This document shows, one piece after another, positions 42,720-51,859 of a stretch of DNA of 64,000 bases. Made by a program: the position numbers and the translations under genes. The first letter of the stretch is position 1, and every line of letters starts with the position of its first letter. Below the pieces are notes generated by a model. It saw nothing but the letters and a program-made list of their open reading frames with translations, was not told the origin of the DNA and made no database searches. Source of the DNA: Marinifilum sp. N1E240. GTDB taxonomy: Bacteria > Bacteroidota > Bacteroidia > Bacteroidales > Marinifilaceae. Location: positions 1 through 64,000 of the forward strand of contig NZ_WHKF01000006.1 of NCBI RefSeq assembly GCF_009295825.1, written 5' to 3'.

Positions 42720-42905
42720 ACATTAAGATCATAAGAATCATTTACAATGAATCGAGACTTATTTTGTGTAAAGTTCAATCTTTAACTTTTGTAATAAAAG
42801 TGTCTTAATCAGCATCAGGTAAGATCAAGAGGCAAAATTGACAATCGATCAATACACCTGGTTTACACTTTTAAAGTCGCAATTTATGAGAAAGAATTGT
42901 GATAA
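42720..42905 (+). repeat. Decayed family II right half plus insertion-sequence end
   Basis: AAGATCATAAGAATCATTTA then GTGTAAAGTTCAATCTTTAACTTT and GTGTCTTAATCAGCAT are a degenerate family II right end (copy 8). It is followed at 42,860-42,900 by ACCTGGTTTACACTTTTAAA, a decayed insertion-sequence end. The order matches 39,420-39,560. The rest of the 42,635-43,061 gap shows nothing else. Confidence 0.55.
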
Positions 42906-43061
42906 CTTAGCAAATTACATCAACTTCCCTACAATTTAATAAGAACTTACTATCCTATTTAAACCTATTCTTAATTTAACAATTTTATATTCTATAATGA
43001 AATAATATGTAAATTTAATCGATTTATATATTGTTATTAATTAAGAGCTAAATCATTTAAT

Positions 43062-43529
43062 ATGGAGTATTATAAAGACTTGTTAAAAGAAAAACAACAA
43101 TCGAAGCTAAGATTATATATCGGAATACTTTTTTTTGCAGTTTCAATTGCCTGGATAACAATGAAAATGATAGAGAATAAACCTATTGAAACATTCGATT
43201 GGGTATACTCTGGAATATTTCTTTTAAATGCTTTAATTCACATCTTAGGTGCTGTAGGATATCCTTTTGAAGGATTATTTGGTAAGGCTTTTATCCAAAT
43301 CGATAACAGATCAATAAGAATAAAATCATGGATATTCGAAAAAGAGCAAAGTGCAATTTGGGATGATATTCAATCCATCGAATTTAAAATGAATCAACTA
43401 TTACTCTCAGAAAAAGATGATTCATGTACATCCATCAGTTTATCAAAGCTAGAATATCTATGGGTTCAAGAAATAAAGGATACCTTAAGAAATCTGGCAA
43501 GTAAAAAAGACATTCACATTAAAGAGTAA
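43062..43529 (+). CDS. Small membrane protein with PH-like C-terminus
   Basis: A 155-residue protein with two membrane segments (about 18-37 and 48-68) and a C-terminal cytoplasmic part (FIQIDNRSIRIKSWIFEKEQ then IWDDIQSIEF) in a pattern common to bacterial PH-like domains. The family is uncertain. It is 16 bp ahead of a GIDE-like gene, so the two are probably co-transcribed. Confidence 0.65.
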   Translation: MEYYKDLLKEKQQSKLRLYIGILFFAVSIAWITMKMIENKPIETFDWVYSGIFLLNALIHILGAVGYPFEGLFGKAFIQIDNRSIRIKSWIFEKEQSAIWDDIQSIEFKMNQLLLSEKDDSCTSISLSKLEYLWVQEIKDTLRNLASKKDIHIKE

Positions 43530-43545
43530 ACTCAATCTATTAGAA

Positions 43546-44268
43546 ATGAAAGAATCCATTATCCTAATTGTTATAACCTCTATGATAATCATCGTAATCC
43601 TGGTTATTTTCTTTAGCAATAAGGCAATAATTAAAAGAAAACTTAAAAACTCAAATTACAAAAGGATCGCCAATTTTAAAGATGGTGAAATTGCTAAGAT
43701 TGTTGGTTGCATAGAAATAATTGGTAAGCCCTTGTACTCTCCCCTTTCCAAACGTGAATGCTCTCATTACTATGTGCATGTAGAACAAGAAAAATCATCA
43801 GGAAAAAGTTCTACCTGGGAAACTATTATTGAAGAAGAAGTTACAAGTAGATACCTCATTAAAGATGGAATTCGATATGCAATTATCAACGACAAAAAGT
43901 TAAAATCCTATATCGTTCAGGATGCGAAGTTTTCTTCAGGATTTTGGAATGATGCTACGGAAAATCTGGAAAACTATCTAAAAAGCAAGGGAGAAGAGAG
44001 TGAAGGATTTTTTGGATTCAACAAAACCCTACGTTTTAAAGAAGGAGTTCTGGAGAAAGGAGAAGAAATTGCTGTTCTTGGTAAAGGCAATTGGAAAGAT
44101 GCCACAAGCTTGAATTTACCAGAAAAATATGGGGAAGTTTTAGAAATAACGTCAACCAATGAACAGGCTATTTACTTAAGTGATGATACTTGTACAACAG
44201 AGAAAATCAGCAAGCCAAATCCTTCATCTGACAAAAGAACTATTACAAAAAAACGCTACAAAAAATAA
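43546..44268 (+). CDS. GIDE-domain membrane protein
   Basis: A 240-residue protein with one N-terminal membrane segment (about 4-24) and a domain resembling the GIDE region of mitochondrial MUL1/MAPL: KDGEIAKIVGCIEIIGKPLYSPLSKREC near the start, and FKEGVLEKGEEIAVLGKG later. Bacterial versions lack a RING finger, as here. Function unknown; probably a membrane-linked stress or envelope protein. Confidence 0.72.
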   Translation: MKESIILIVITSMIIIVILVIFFSNKAIIKRKLKNSNYKRIANFKDGEIAKIVGCIEIIGKPLYSPLSKRECSHYYVHVEQEKSSGKSSTWETIIEEEVTSRYLIKDGIRYAIINDKKLKSYIVQDAKFSSGFWNDATENLENYLKSKGEESEGFFGFNKTLRFKEGVLEKGEEIAVLGKGNWKDATSLNLPEKYGEVLEITSTNEQAIYLSDDTCTTEKISKPNPSSDKRTITKKRYKK

Positions 44269-44285
44269 CAACACAATAATTTAGT

Positions 44286-44678
44286 ATGAAAAAGATCAAT
44301 TTATTAATTCTATTAACAGCAATAGCTTTTGTAAGCATAGGTCAAAACAAAAAGGTTTTTGTAGAAAAATCCTTTTCTAAAATTGTAACAACAGAAGTTA
44401 AAGCGAAAAATTATAAAATTAAACCTATTGAAACCGCTTACGATTTAGCATTAAATTTTAGTTACTTAAAGCACTTATCTATTGACTCTCAAAATAAACA
44501 TCTGATACTTCCAGTTGTGGTAATTAACAATAAAACCATTGATGAGAAATCTTTACAAAGCATTAAAATAGCTGATATTGAAAATTATGAATTCAACTCT
44601 GGCGAAATAACAACTGCTTTGTATGGTACAAGAAGTGCATATGGTCTTTTAAAGCTAACATTGAAGAAGAAATACTAA
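44286..44678 (+). CDS. Secreted protein resembling a TonB-receptor plug fragment
   Basis: A 130-residue exported protein (signal ending SIGQN). The C-terminus IENYEFNSGEITTALYGTRS then AYGLLKLTLKKK resembles the end of a TonB-dependent receptor plug (ALYG..A.G.I.ITTK). No barrel follows. It may be a stand-alone plug-like protein, as in some Bacteroidota signalling genes. Confidence 0.55.
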   Translation: MKKINLLILLTAIAFVSIGQNKKVFVEKSFSKIVTTEVKAKNYKIKPIETAYDLALNFSYLKHLSIDSQNKHLILPVVVINNKTIDEKSLQSIKIADIENYEFNSGEITTALYGTRSAYGLLKLTLKKKY

Positions 44679-44730
44679 GCCACCCAATCGGCGGTTTGAC
44701 TCCCCTTTCATTCCATCTTAAAAATCTCAA

Positions 44731-44937
44731 ATGAAACCAACACCAAAACAATTCTTCAGATCGGAACACTTAGGTTTGCGTGTATTATACCTAATTGCTT
44801 TTGTTTGTTTTCTTATTCATTGCTATTCTATTTTCTTCGAATCCATAGTTAAGTATAAATTTTTCCCAATATTAAGCTATGGTGTTATGGCAATATTTTG
44901 GTTCCGTTACGCATATAAAACCAAACAAAAATATTAA
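44731..44937 (+). CDS. Small two-segment membrane protein
   Basis: A 68-residue protein with membrane segments near 17-34 and 42-60. No recognised family. Confidence 0.55.
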   Translation: MKPTPKQFFRSEHLGLRVLYLIAFVCFLIHCYSIFFESIVKYKFFPILSYGVMAIFWFRYAYKTKQKY

Positions 44938-45102
44938 CAATTCAACATTATTTATAAACTGAACATTAATCATTATACAAATATCACTTATGTATATATA
45001 AAATCATTTTGTCAATTCAAACGTATTTTCAATCTGTAAAAATTCAATATAACAGTACAATTTTGTATGTTTAGTTTTTAATTCTAACAAACCCACTATT
45101 AC

Positions 45103-45690
45103 ATGAAAAAATTTTTACTATTTGTAGCAATAATTGCACTTTGTTCATCAACATTTGCCCAAGATGTAAAATTCGGGCTTAAAGGCGGTTTAAACTTTGC
45201 TAACTGGGCTGGGGATGATGTTGAAGATACTGATATGAAAACAGATATCTTTATTGGAGCTTTCGCTAGATTTGCTATTAATGAAGACCTTGCTTTTCAA
45301 CCAGAAATGGTTTATTCACGTCAGGGAATGAAAATGGAAGAAGGAGATGAAGAATTGAAATGGAAATCGAACTATTTAAACATTCCATTACTTTTAAGAG
45401 CAAAAATGTTTGGAGCTGATAATTTCCATGCTATTGCAGGTCCTCAAATTGGTATTCATCTAAGTTCAGAAGCTGAGGTTGAAGCAGGTGATTTATCAAA
45501 TAGTGCAGATGCTGATGATCTTATGAAAGGTCTTGATTTAAGTTTAGCATTAGGATTTGAATACGATATCACAGAAAAAGTTGCACTAGGTCTTCGCTAT
45601 AATCTTGGAATGTCAAAAATCATTGATGACGAGCAAGATCCTAAGGTTAGAAATTCTGTATTTCAATTAGGTGTTTCAATGGCATTTTAA
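45103..45690 (+). CDS. Outer-membrane beta-barrel protein (PorT-like)
   Basis: A 195-residue protein with a signal peptide (ending TFAQD) and an eight-strand barrel pattern: VKFGLKGGLNFANWAGDD, FIGAFARFAINEDLAFQPEM, YLNIPLLLRAKMF, DLSLALGFEYDI and the terminal FQLGVSMAF with C-terminal Phe. It matches the Bacteroidota PorT/outer-membrane beta-barrel family. Role probably structural or unknown. Confidence 0.85.
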   Translation: MKKFLLFVAIIALCSSTFAQDVKFGLKGGLNFANWAGDDVEDTDMKTDIFIGAFARFAINEDLAFQPEMVYSRQGMKMEEGDEELKWKSNYLNIPLLLRAKMFGADNFHAIAGPQIGIHLSSEAEVEAGDLSNSADADDLMKGLDLSLALGFEYDITEKVALGLRYNLGMSKIIDDEQDPKVRNSVFQLGVSMAF

Positions 45691-45712
45691 ACAATTCAGA
45701 TTTATAAAATAT

Positions 45713-45740
45713 AAAACCTGTCTTTTCGGACAGGTTTTTC
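45713..45740 (+). terminator. Terminator of the barrel gene
   Basis: Stem AAAACCTGTC/GGACAGGTTTT (6 GC-rich core pairs, TTTTC loop) followed by TTC TTTT. Because the stem is A-rich on the left it may also act on the opposite strand. Confidence 0.75.
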
Positions 45741-45759
45741 TTTTATGTACATATAAGAT

Positions 45760-46215
45760 CTAGATTACATCCTTAATTTGATAGTGTTCTCCTTTAAATT
45801 GTATTTCATCACCTTTCTTAGCTCCCAAAAAGGCTTTTGCTATTTCAGAATTCATTGAGATAAAATAGTATTTATTCTTATCAAGCGTATATTGTCCTAG
45901 AGCTGCCATAATATAGAATCGAATTTTATCTGTAATCACCAAAGCTCCTAATCCAACTTTATTCATCTGCTCTTCTGGGCTTAAGCGATCAAAAACTTTT
46001 CTTAATTTCAGATTGTTTTGCAGCTGACGATTTACTTTTTCCTGCTCTAAATGCATCATAGCACGACCTGTTTCATGCTTATCTCCGGCCGTACTTTTAC
46101 TTTCACTTCCAACCGATTCCTTTAAATCAGCCAAAGCTTTTTTGTTTTCCTCAATTCTATAGGTAAGCCCCTCTCCCGCTAATTGGTAGAGTTCTTTTTT
46201 AAGATCAGTATTCAT
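45760..46215 (-). CDS. GreA/GreB-like C-terminal domain protein
   Basis: A 151-residue protein. The N-terminal half is an extended helical region (about 1-85) and the C-terminal half is a small beta domain with VGLGALVITDKIRFYIMAAL, YYFISMNSEIAKAFLGAKKGDEIQF, in the order seen in GreA/GreB C-terminal domains. The helical part is shorter than a normal Gre coiled coil, and the acidic tip residues are not obvious. Likely RNA-polymerase-linked, but a true transcript-cleavage factor is not shown. Confidence 0.7.
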   Translation of the reverse strand: MNTDLKKELYQLAGEGLTYRIEENKKALADLKESVGSESKSTAGDKHETGRAMMHLEQEKVNRQLQNNLKLRKVFDRLSPEEQMNKVGLGALVITDKIRFYIMAALGQYTLDKNKYYFISMNSEIAKAFLGAKKGDEIQFKGEHYQIKDVI

Positions 46216-46296
46216 TCGTATTATTTAATTTCGCACCAATTTAGTAATTAAGATTCTAAGAGGGATATTAAATATGATCATATTTATATGTTGGGC

Positions 46297-46327
46297 AAAA
46301 AAAGAGATATTACTTTTGTAATATCTC
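46297..46327 (-). terminator. Terminator of the polysaccharide operon
   Basis: On the minus strand a perfect 10-bp stem GAGATATTAC/GTAATATCTC with an AAAA loop, followed by seven T. It lies 22 bp after the last gene of the operon. Confidence 0.85.
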
Positions 46328-46349
46328 AAACATAATTAAGCCGATAATA

Positions 46350-48746
46350 TTATTTTAACATTTTGCCATTGGGTGCAAAATTATCATTGTAATAGCCTCT
46401 TTTGTATCCTAAACGTAAGAAATCAAATCCATTATATTTGAAATCATTTAAAATCAGCGAAATATTCTTAATTGAACCCTTTTCACTAATTTTGTTAATG
46501 TAATTAATTTGTTTCTTATTGCTGTATCGTTGTCTTAAAACAAACAGATTAAGGTCAGCGTATTTTCCAGTTAATAAACCATCGGTAACAATAGAAACAG
46601 GAGCGCTATCCATAATAATATAATTGAATCGTCTGCGAACAGAGTCCATAAATCGATTAAACTTCCCATTTGCTAATAATTCAGCTGGATTTGAATGGGT
46701 TGTTCCTGCAGGAATAAAACTTAAATTCTCAATCTGTGTCGGATAAATTATTTCATTAAAGTTTTCTTCATCTTGCAAATACTGACTCATGCCACAAGTA
46801 GAAACACAACCAAATATTTTACTCAATCGTGGTTTTCTCATGTCGGTTTCCACCAACAATACTTTACGATGATTGAGTGCTAAAACTGCTGCAAGATTTA
46901 CACTAATAAAAGATTTTCCTTCACCAGGCATAACAGATTGCACCGTTACCACCTTATTCTCAAAAGTTGATAAAACCTGTTCCAAATCAGTTCTTAAGCT
47001 CCTGAAAGTTTCTGTAATTCCCGCATTTGGTCGTTTTGATACAATAAAATCTTTACGATGTCTATTGTGCATGATGACTCCAAGCACAGGTAATGTGGTT
47101 TCACTTTCCAAATCATTTACATTTTCGATTGTATTGTCGAAATAATCGCTCGTTTTAATAAATAAAAATGGAATAATAAGACCTAAAATTGCACCAAACA
47201 ACATATTCAATAAAAATTTTGGACCAACTTTATCAACCGACATTATGGATGCCTTATCGACTATTTGTGAATTTGGCACATTTGAAGCAATAATAATTTC
47301 AGCCTCTGCCCTCTTCTTCAACAAAAAATTGTACAAATCATTATTTAGATCATACCTCCGTTTTATATTGGTAAAGTTCTGCCCAAGTTTAGGCAAACTA
47401 TTAATCTGTTTTTTTCGTTCTTCCAATCGCCTAGAAATACTTGCTAGATCGTTCTCAGCTATTATCATTGAGTTTGTAAGATTTTCATATAAGCTTTGCC
47501 TGATATGATTAATTTCTTTTTCCAGTATCAGCATATTCGGCTCATTCTCTTTAGCACTGTACGAAAGCACTTCTTTTTTGCGAGTTAATTCATCAAGTTT
47601 CAGCACCAAATTGTTTAATACCGGATCTGAAAAATCTGAAATGGAAGGAGCTACGATAATTTGTCTTGACGATTCTTCACCAAATTTATCTTGTAGGTTT
47701 TTTTCTATTTTCTCGAATTGAGTAATATCATTTAAGTACTTATTAAGACTTTTGTAATAATTTACTTTTCTGTCAGCAACTGAAAAATCCTCTTCCAGTT
47801 TTTTTAAATCTAATCGAATAAATTCCGCCTCATCTCTTGGATCAAGCCCTGTTGTTTTCGATTGGAAGTCACTATATAAATTACCTGTATGTGTCAAAGA
47901 ATCAACTACTCCATCTAATTGCATATCAATAAATTTGACTGTATTTACAGAAAAACGATTTTTTTCTTTCAAACAGTAATAAATATATTCTCTGCTCAAT
48001 CCATTAACAAAATCCACTAATCGTTGAGAGTGCTGACCGATCATTTTAACAATTATGAGATTGCCATTCATATCATCCAAAGTTATATCCAACTGATTAG
48101 ATAATTTTAAAGCCAAATGCTCAGAATTATTAAATTCGAAAAAGTATTCACTATTCTCAGGAAGAATTAAATCAGATTTTTTTTCCAGAATAAATTGAAA
48201 CATATCATTTTGAAATACCTTTCCAAACTCTCCTTTTTGCTCAAATCCTATTAATTCATCGGTATGCTCAACGCGTATTGTATATGTGCTATCGGAAATC
48301 GTTTGAATAAAAACAGGAATATTTGTAGGGTTCTCAAATCCTGTTTCTTGTATCTTAAAAGATTCATTGCCATATAAATCATGATTGTAAAACATCATTT
48401 GCTGATACCATGAGGTTCTCCAATTTAAATTATTAACCACCGCATGGCTTAAACTATGAGATTTCAACACACCAATATGATCCTGAATATTAAATCCTTT
48501 ACTGTAAATATCATCTTGAAAAAACTCCTTGCCTTTAATAGAATTAGACTCATTCTGAACCAAAATGGTACTTTCAGCCCGATAATTCTCAGGTGAATAA
48601 TAGCTTATGAAGTATCCAATAAGAAGCCCTAAAATGCTAAACACAAAAAACCAATACCATTTAGATATCAGCTTATTTTGAAATAACTTAATACGTTTAC
48701 GTTCCTCTCTCATCATTTTTTCGATGAAATTGTCAGATTCAGTCAT
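46350..48746 (-). CDS. wzc: Wzc-like polysaccharide co-polymerase / tyrosine autokinase
   Basis: A 798-residue inner-membrane protein. A Wzz domain with a first membrane segment (about 30-50) is followed by a long periplasmic coiled region (to about 500), a second segment (about 515-535) and the BY-kinase domain with Walker A VMPGEGKSFISVNLA, Walker A' VLLVETDMRKPRLSKIFG and Walker B YIIMDSAPV. The C-terminus (FLRLGYKRGYYND) holds three clustered tyrosines, fewer than in E. coli Wzc. It controls polymer length and export and lies last in the operon. Confidence 0.92.
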   Translation of the reverse strand: MTESDNFIEKMMREERKRIKLFQNKLISKWYWFFVFSILGLLIGYFISYYSPENYRAESTILVQNESNSIKGKEFFQDDIYSKGFNIQDHIGVLKSHSLSHAVVNNLNWRTSWYQQMMFYNHDLYGNESFKIQETGFENPTNIPVFIQTISDSTYTIRVEHTDELIGFEQKGEFGKVFQNDMFQFILEKKSDLILPENSEYFFEFNNSEHLALKLSNQLDITLDDMNGNLIIVKMIGQHSQRLVDFVNGLSREYIYYCLKEKNRFSVNTVKFIDMQLDGVVDSLTHTGNLYSDFQSKTTGLDPRDEAEFIRLDLKKLEEDFSVADRKVNYYKSLNKYLNDITQFEKIEKNLQDKFGEESSRQIIVAPSISDFSDPVLNNLVLKLDELTRKKEVLSYSAKENEPNMLILEKEINHIRQSLYENLTNSMIIAENDLASISRRLEERKKQINSLPKLGQNFTNIKRRYDLNNDLYNFLLKKRAEAEIIIASNVPNSQIVDKASIMSVDKVGPKFLLNMLFGAILGLIIPFLFIKTSDYFDNTIENVNDLESETTLPVLGVIMHNRHRKDFIVSKRPNAGITETFRSLRTDLEQVLSTFENKVVTVQSVMPGEGKSFISVNLAAVLALNHRKVLLVETDMRKPRLSKIFGCVSTCGMSQYLQDEENFNEIIYPTQIENLSFIPAGTTHSNPAELLANGKFNRFMDSVRRRFNYIIMDSAPVSIVTDGLLTGKYADLNLFVLRQRYSNKKQINYINKISEKGSIKNISLILNDFKYNGFDFLRLGYKRGYYNDNFAPNGKMLK

Positions 48747-48782
48747 AACTAAAATTTTTGATCGGTAAACTATTTATTAGAA

Positions 48783-49913
48783 TTACTTACTTGTCAATCT
48801 TTTAAAAAGTATATTCCCAAGAGCCTTAAAAAAATAGTTGCAATCGGTTCGAATTGGCTTTTGCAAATAACTGTTGATATATTTTCTTTCCGATTCCTGT
48901 ATTTCTTCCAGTGTTTCTGGTAAATCAACATAAAATGGAGGGATAATTCCTGGCTTAACCTTTTCCCTTAAGCTTTGCAATTCAGGAGAGTACAGCGAGA
49001 GATATTGCTTGCTTAAGGGTCTAACTCCAACAATTTTCATCTCCCCTTTTATCAAATTTACAATATTAGGTATTTCATCTATCCATAACTTTCTCATGAT
49101 TTTACCAAGAGTTGTGACACGAATGTCATTGCAAATTTTACCACCCTTGTCCAATTGGTTTTTTTGGACAAATTCCTCCTGTAAATATTCAGAAAAAGGA
49201 ACCATGGTTCTCAATTTGTACACTTTTATCTCCTTTCCACCTTTTCCTATGCGCTTCATTTTAAACAAAAGTCCATAAGATGAAAATTGATCGAAATACG
49301 CTTGCCCTTGCTTTTTGACCGTAAAATAGGTAAAGTTGTCCGCCTGATATTCTCTATGAACTCTAAAACCACCGGCATTTAATCTACCATGCATCTCTAA
49401 TTTTCGAATGGATCGGTTTTTACCTTTGGTTAGTTTGAAATATAGCTTTCTTGTGAGACTAAGCTTTGGAAATACTCTATGGAATAAATAATGCTTACAA
49501 AACATTATTTTATTAATAGGAAAGATATATTTGTTAATTAGATTTTTCTCTATAACAGACTGAGGCACAAATCGGCAAATAAATGTTCCATCGGATTCCA
49601 ATTTGGTATTTACAGCTGCAAGAAATTCATTAATACTTATCAAGTTGTTAAGAGGTTCCGAACTAACAATTAATTGATATTCATTTCCTGATAATAAATT
49701 GATATCATCAGGATTCGTTGAACTAATTAAGGCATGCTTTGGATTAAGACGATCAAAATATCTTCCTATAATTTCGAATCCTTTGCTTCCTAGTCTGTTT
49801 GCTAAATCAGAAAAATCGTTCAAAAAGACAACGAAACTTGAAATTTTCCCAATATTGGATTTTCGTTTGATATCTTTTCTTACAAAGTCTTTTATTTTAC
49901 TCTCATTTTCCAT
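48783..49913 (-). CDS. Sugar-phosphate transferase with soluble N-terminal domain
   Basis: A 376-residue protein. The C-terminal part (about 215-376) is a bacterial sugar transferase catalytic domain (KVYKLRTMVPFSE, LRKLWIDEIPNIVNLIKGEM in form, VGVRPLSKQY), the kind that starts repeat-unit assembly on undecaprenyl phosphate. Unlike WbaP/WcaJ there is no set of N-terminal membrane segments. Residues 40-200 instead look like a degenerate class I methyltransferase fold (YQLIVSSEPLNNLISINEFL). The key hydrophobic re-entrant helix usual before the catalytic domain is not clear. Confidence 0.82.
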   Translation of the reverse strand: MENESKIKDFVRKDIKRKSNIGKISSFVVFLNDFSDLANRLGSKGFEIIGRYFDRLNPKHALISSTNPDDINLLSGNEYQLIVSSEPLNNLISINEFLAAVNTKLESDGTFICRFVPQSVIEKNLINKYIFPINKIMFCKHYLFHRVFPKLSLTRKLYFKLTKGKNRSIRKLEMHGRLNAGGFRVHREYQADNFTYFTVKKQGQAYFDQFSSYGLLFKMKRIGKGGKEIKVYKLRTMVPFSEYLQEEFVQKNQLDKGGKICNDIRVTTLGKIMRKLWIDEIPNIVNLIKGEMKIVGVRPLSKQYLSLYSPELQSLREKVKPGIIPPFYVDLPETLEEIQESERKYINSYLQKPIRTDCNYFFKALGNILFKRLTSK

Positions 49914-49932
49914 GATCGCAATTATTAAACTG

Positions 49933-50760
49933 TTAACTATTTGTATTTTTTGAATCCCTTATCTTAACAAGAATTCTTTTCAAGGGATTTTTACAATATT
50001 GAGAGATGAGTTCAGAATACCAGGTCAAATTCATTGCATTCCAGCGTTGAGGATGAAATGTCATCATTATTTTCTGCGGTAATAGTTGTTGATTTAAGGC
50101 TTCTAATATCTCGAACGATGATTTAAAAACCATTCCTTTCTCCGTCCAAACCGATTGGTAACCATTAATCTTGTCACGTAAGCTCACATTGTGTCCATCC
50201 CATCTTCTTCCCGTGTCAGTCAGATAAAACACTTCATTAAAATCCAGATCGATATAAGGTTCTCCTATTATTCCAAATTCACTGTAATCATATTTTTTCC
50301 ATAGATCTTTACTATTGAATTTTGATAATGGACTTCCATGCATACATATTGTCTGAATAGGTACTATTTCCCTAAATCGCTTTAAGTGCAAGTCAAAATC
50401 TTTAATTCCCTTTTCGTAAATTTTCGAGATATCTTTACTAAATGGTGACCTACGAGACACAGTTGCTAAATTTTCATAATGGTATCCTATTTCGTGTCCC
50501 AGCGAGGCAATTTCCTTTATTATCTCCCGCTTCATGCAAGATTTTACAGCCCTAAAGTAAAAGCTACCTCTAATGCCCAAAGAATTCTGTATTCTAGCTA
50601 AAATTATTGCATTTTCAGGTCTTTTGTCAATATCATAGCGCAATAAAACCACCTTATCTTTTGGATCCATAAGATATTGTGAAAATGTCTGAAATATATA
50701 TCCGTTAGCTTGATATCCGAGCAATAAATTCTTGAATACACTCAGTGTAAAATCATACAT
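49933..50760 (-). CDS. Polysaccharide deacetylase-like protein
   Basis: A 275-residue protein of the NodB-fold type. Metal-binding pattern: D in LLRYDIDKRPEN and H-x3-H in LGHEIGYHYENL; later CMHGSPLS. It is closer to the DUF/PDDEXK-free 'polysaccharide deacetylase family' in polysaccharide clusters than to chitin deacetylases. No signal peptide, so cytoplasmic action is likely. Overlaps the FemAB-like gene by 8 bp. Confidence 0.75.
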   Translation of the reverse strand: MYDFTLSVFKNLLLGYQANGYIFQTFSQYLMDPKDKVVLLRYDIDKRPENAIILARIQNSLGIRGSFYFRAVKSCMKREIIKEIASLGHEIGYHYENLATVSRRSPFSKDISKIYEKGIKDFDLHLKRFREIVPIQTICMHGSPLSKFNSKDLWKKYDYSEFGIIGEPYIDLDFNEVFYLTDTGRRWDGHNVSLRDKINGYQSVWTEKGMVFKSSFEILEALNQQLLPQKIMMTFHPQRWNAMNLTWYSELISQYCKNPLKRILVKIRDSKNTNS

Positions 50761-51859
50761 GAAAATTGATTCTCTTTGTTAAGGACTTGACATTGTCATT
50801 GATTTTCCTCAGCCATTGCCAAACATAAAATCCGAATTTCACAACTTTAAAAAGCTGAGGACGATACTCTTTCTCATATCTACCTGGATATATGATAGTT
50901 CCACCGAACTTCATTTTATAATTTCTAACGCCATAAGCCTTGTTGGGATTACCTGCACCTGCAAAATCAAACACTTGATACCCTTCTCGTTTTCCCCATA
51001 GCATGAGTTCCCAATTCATTAAATCATTTACACATTTGTTATTGTATTCTTGTAATGCGCCGGCATAAAAGAGATAAAGCCGTTGATTAAAAGCCAGAAT
51101 TAATCTCGTGGCAATTACTTTATCTTCATATTCAGCATTATATATCAGTAATCTTGCATTATCAGATGATTTTAACCACAAGTTTGCGAAGAATTCAAAT
51201 CTTGGAATGGGTAGTTTTATCTTACTATAAACTTGTTTCAATACATGGTAAGAATCAATTAAGCCAAATTGATGATCTTCAAATCTACAAGTAATGTTCT
51301 CTCCATTTGCTTTTCTGATTCTATTTCTTTTGGTTCTTTTCATATTGAGCCAAAGCTGTTCTTCAGGCGGTTGCAAATCAATCAGTATGTTCATATGCTC
51401 CATAAACTGATATTCATGATCTTTAAAAACATTCTTTATTTGAGAATTTTCTGTCCAATTTCGTACTTGTGTGTACATTACTTTCCGCTTCACAAAAGAA
51501 TCATACTGCGTTAAAATCAGATCCAAGATTTCTTTCTCGGAATCTGCTATTAATGGTCCTCCTTTAATTATTGACCTTCTGGTAAATCTACCTGCAATAC
51601 CTGTGACTTCTGTTTGAATTACAGCCAACATTAATCCTTTAATTAAATCACCTTCTAAAATGGCAATAAATACAGGATCAAATCCAACGGTAGCACTATA
51701 TACTTCATACATTTCCGGCATTTGAAATATATTACCATCTGGATGATTGGAAACAAAATCGCTCCATACTTTCATCTCTACTTCACCAGCATTGGTGACA
51801 ATGGTGAATTTTTCCCGCTCAGCCAGTAATTTAGAAGCTGTAATTACATTTGGTATCAT
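50753..51859 (-). CDS. FemAB/GNAT-like acyl- or aminoacyltransferase
   Basis: A 368-residue protein with tandem GNAT-like folds of the FemAB kind: N-terminal WSDFVSNHPDGNIFQMPEMY and C-terminal FYAGALQEYNNKCVNDLMNWELMLWGKREG then FDFAGAGNPNKAYGVRNYKMKFGG. In polysaccharide clusters such proteins add amino acids or acyl groups to sugars. Start overlaps the preceding gene by 4 bp. Confidence 0.78.
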   Translation of the reverse strand: MIPNVITASKLLAEREKFTIVTNAGEVEMKVWSDFVSNHPDGNIFQMPEMYEVYSATVGFDPVFIAILEGDLIKGLMLAVIQTEVTGIAGRFTRRSIIKGGPLIADSEKEILDLILTQYDSFVKRKVMYTQVRNWTENSQIKNVFKDHEYQFMEHMNILIDLQPPEEQLWLNMKRTKRNRIRKANGENITCRFEDHQFGLIDSYHVLKQVYSKIKLPIPRFEFFANLWLKSSDNARLLIYNAEYEDKVIATRLILAFNQRLYLFYAGALQEYNNKCVNDLMNWELMLWGKREGYQVFDFAGAGNPNKAYGVRNYKMKFGGTIIYPGRYEKEYRPQLFKVVKFGFYVWQWLRKINDNVKSLTKRINFHV

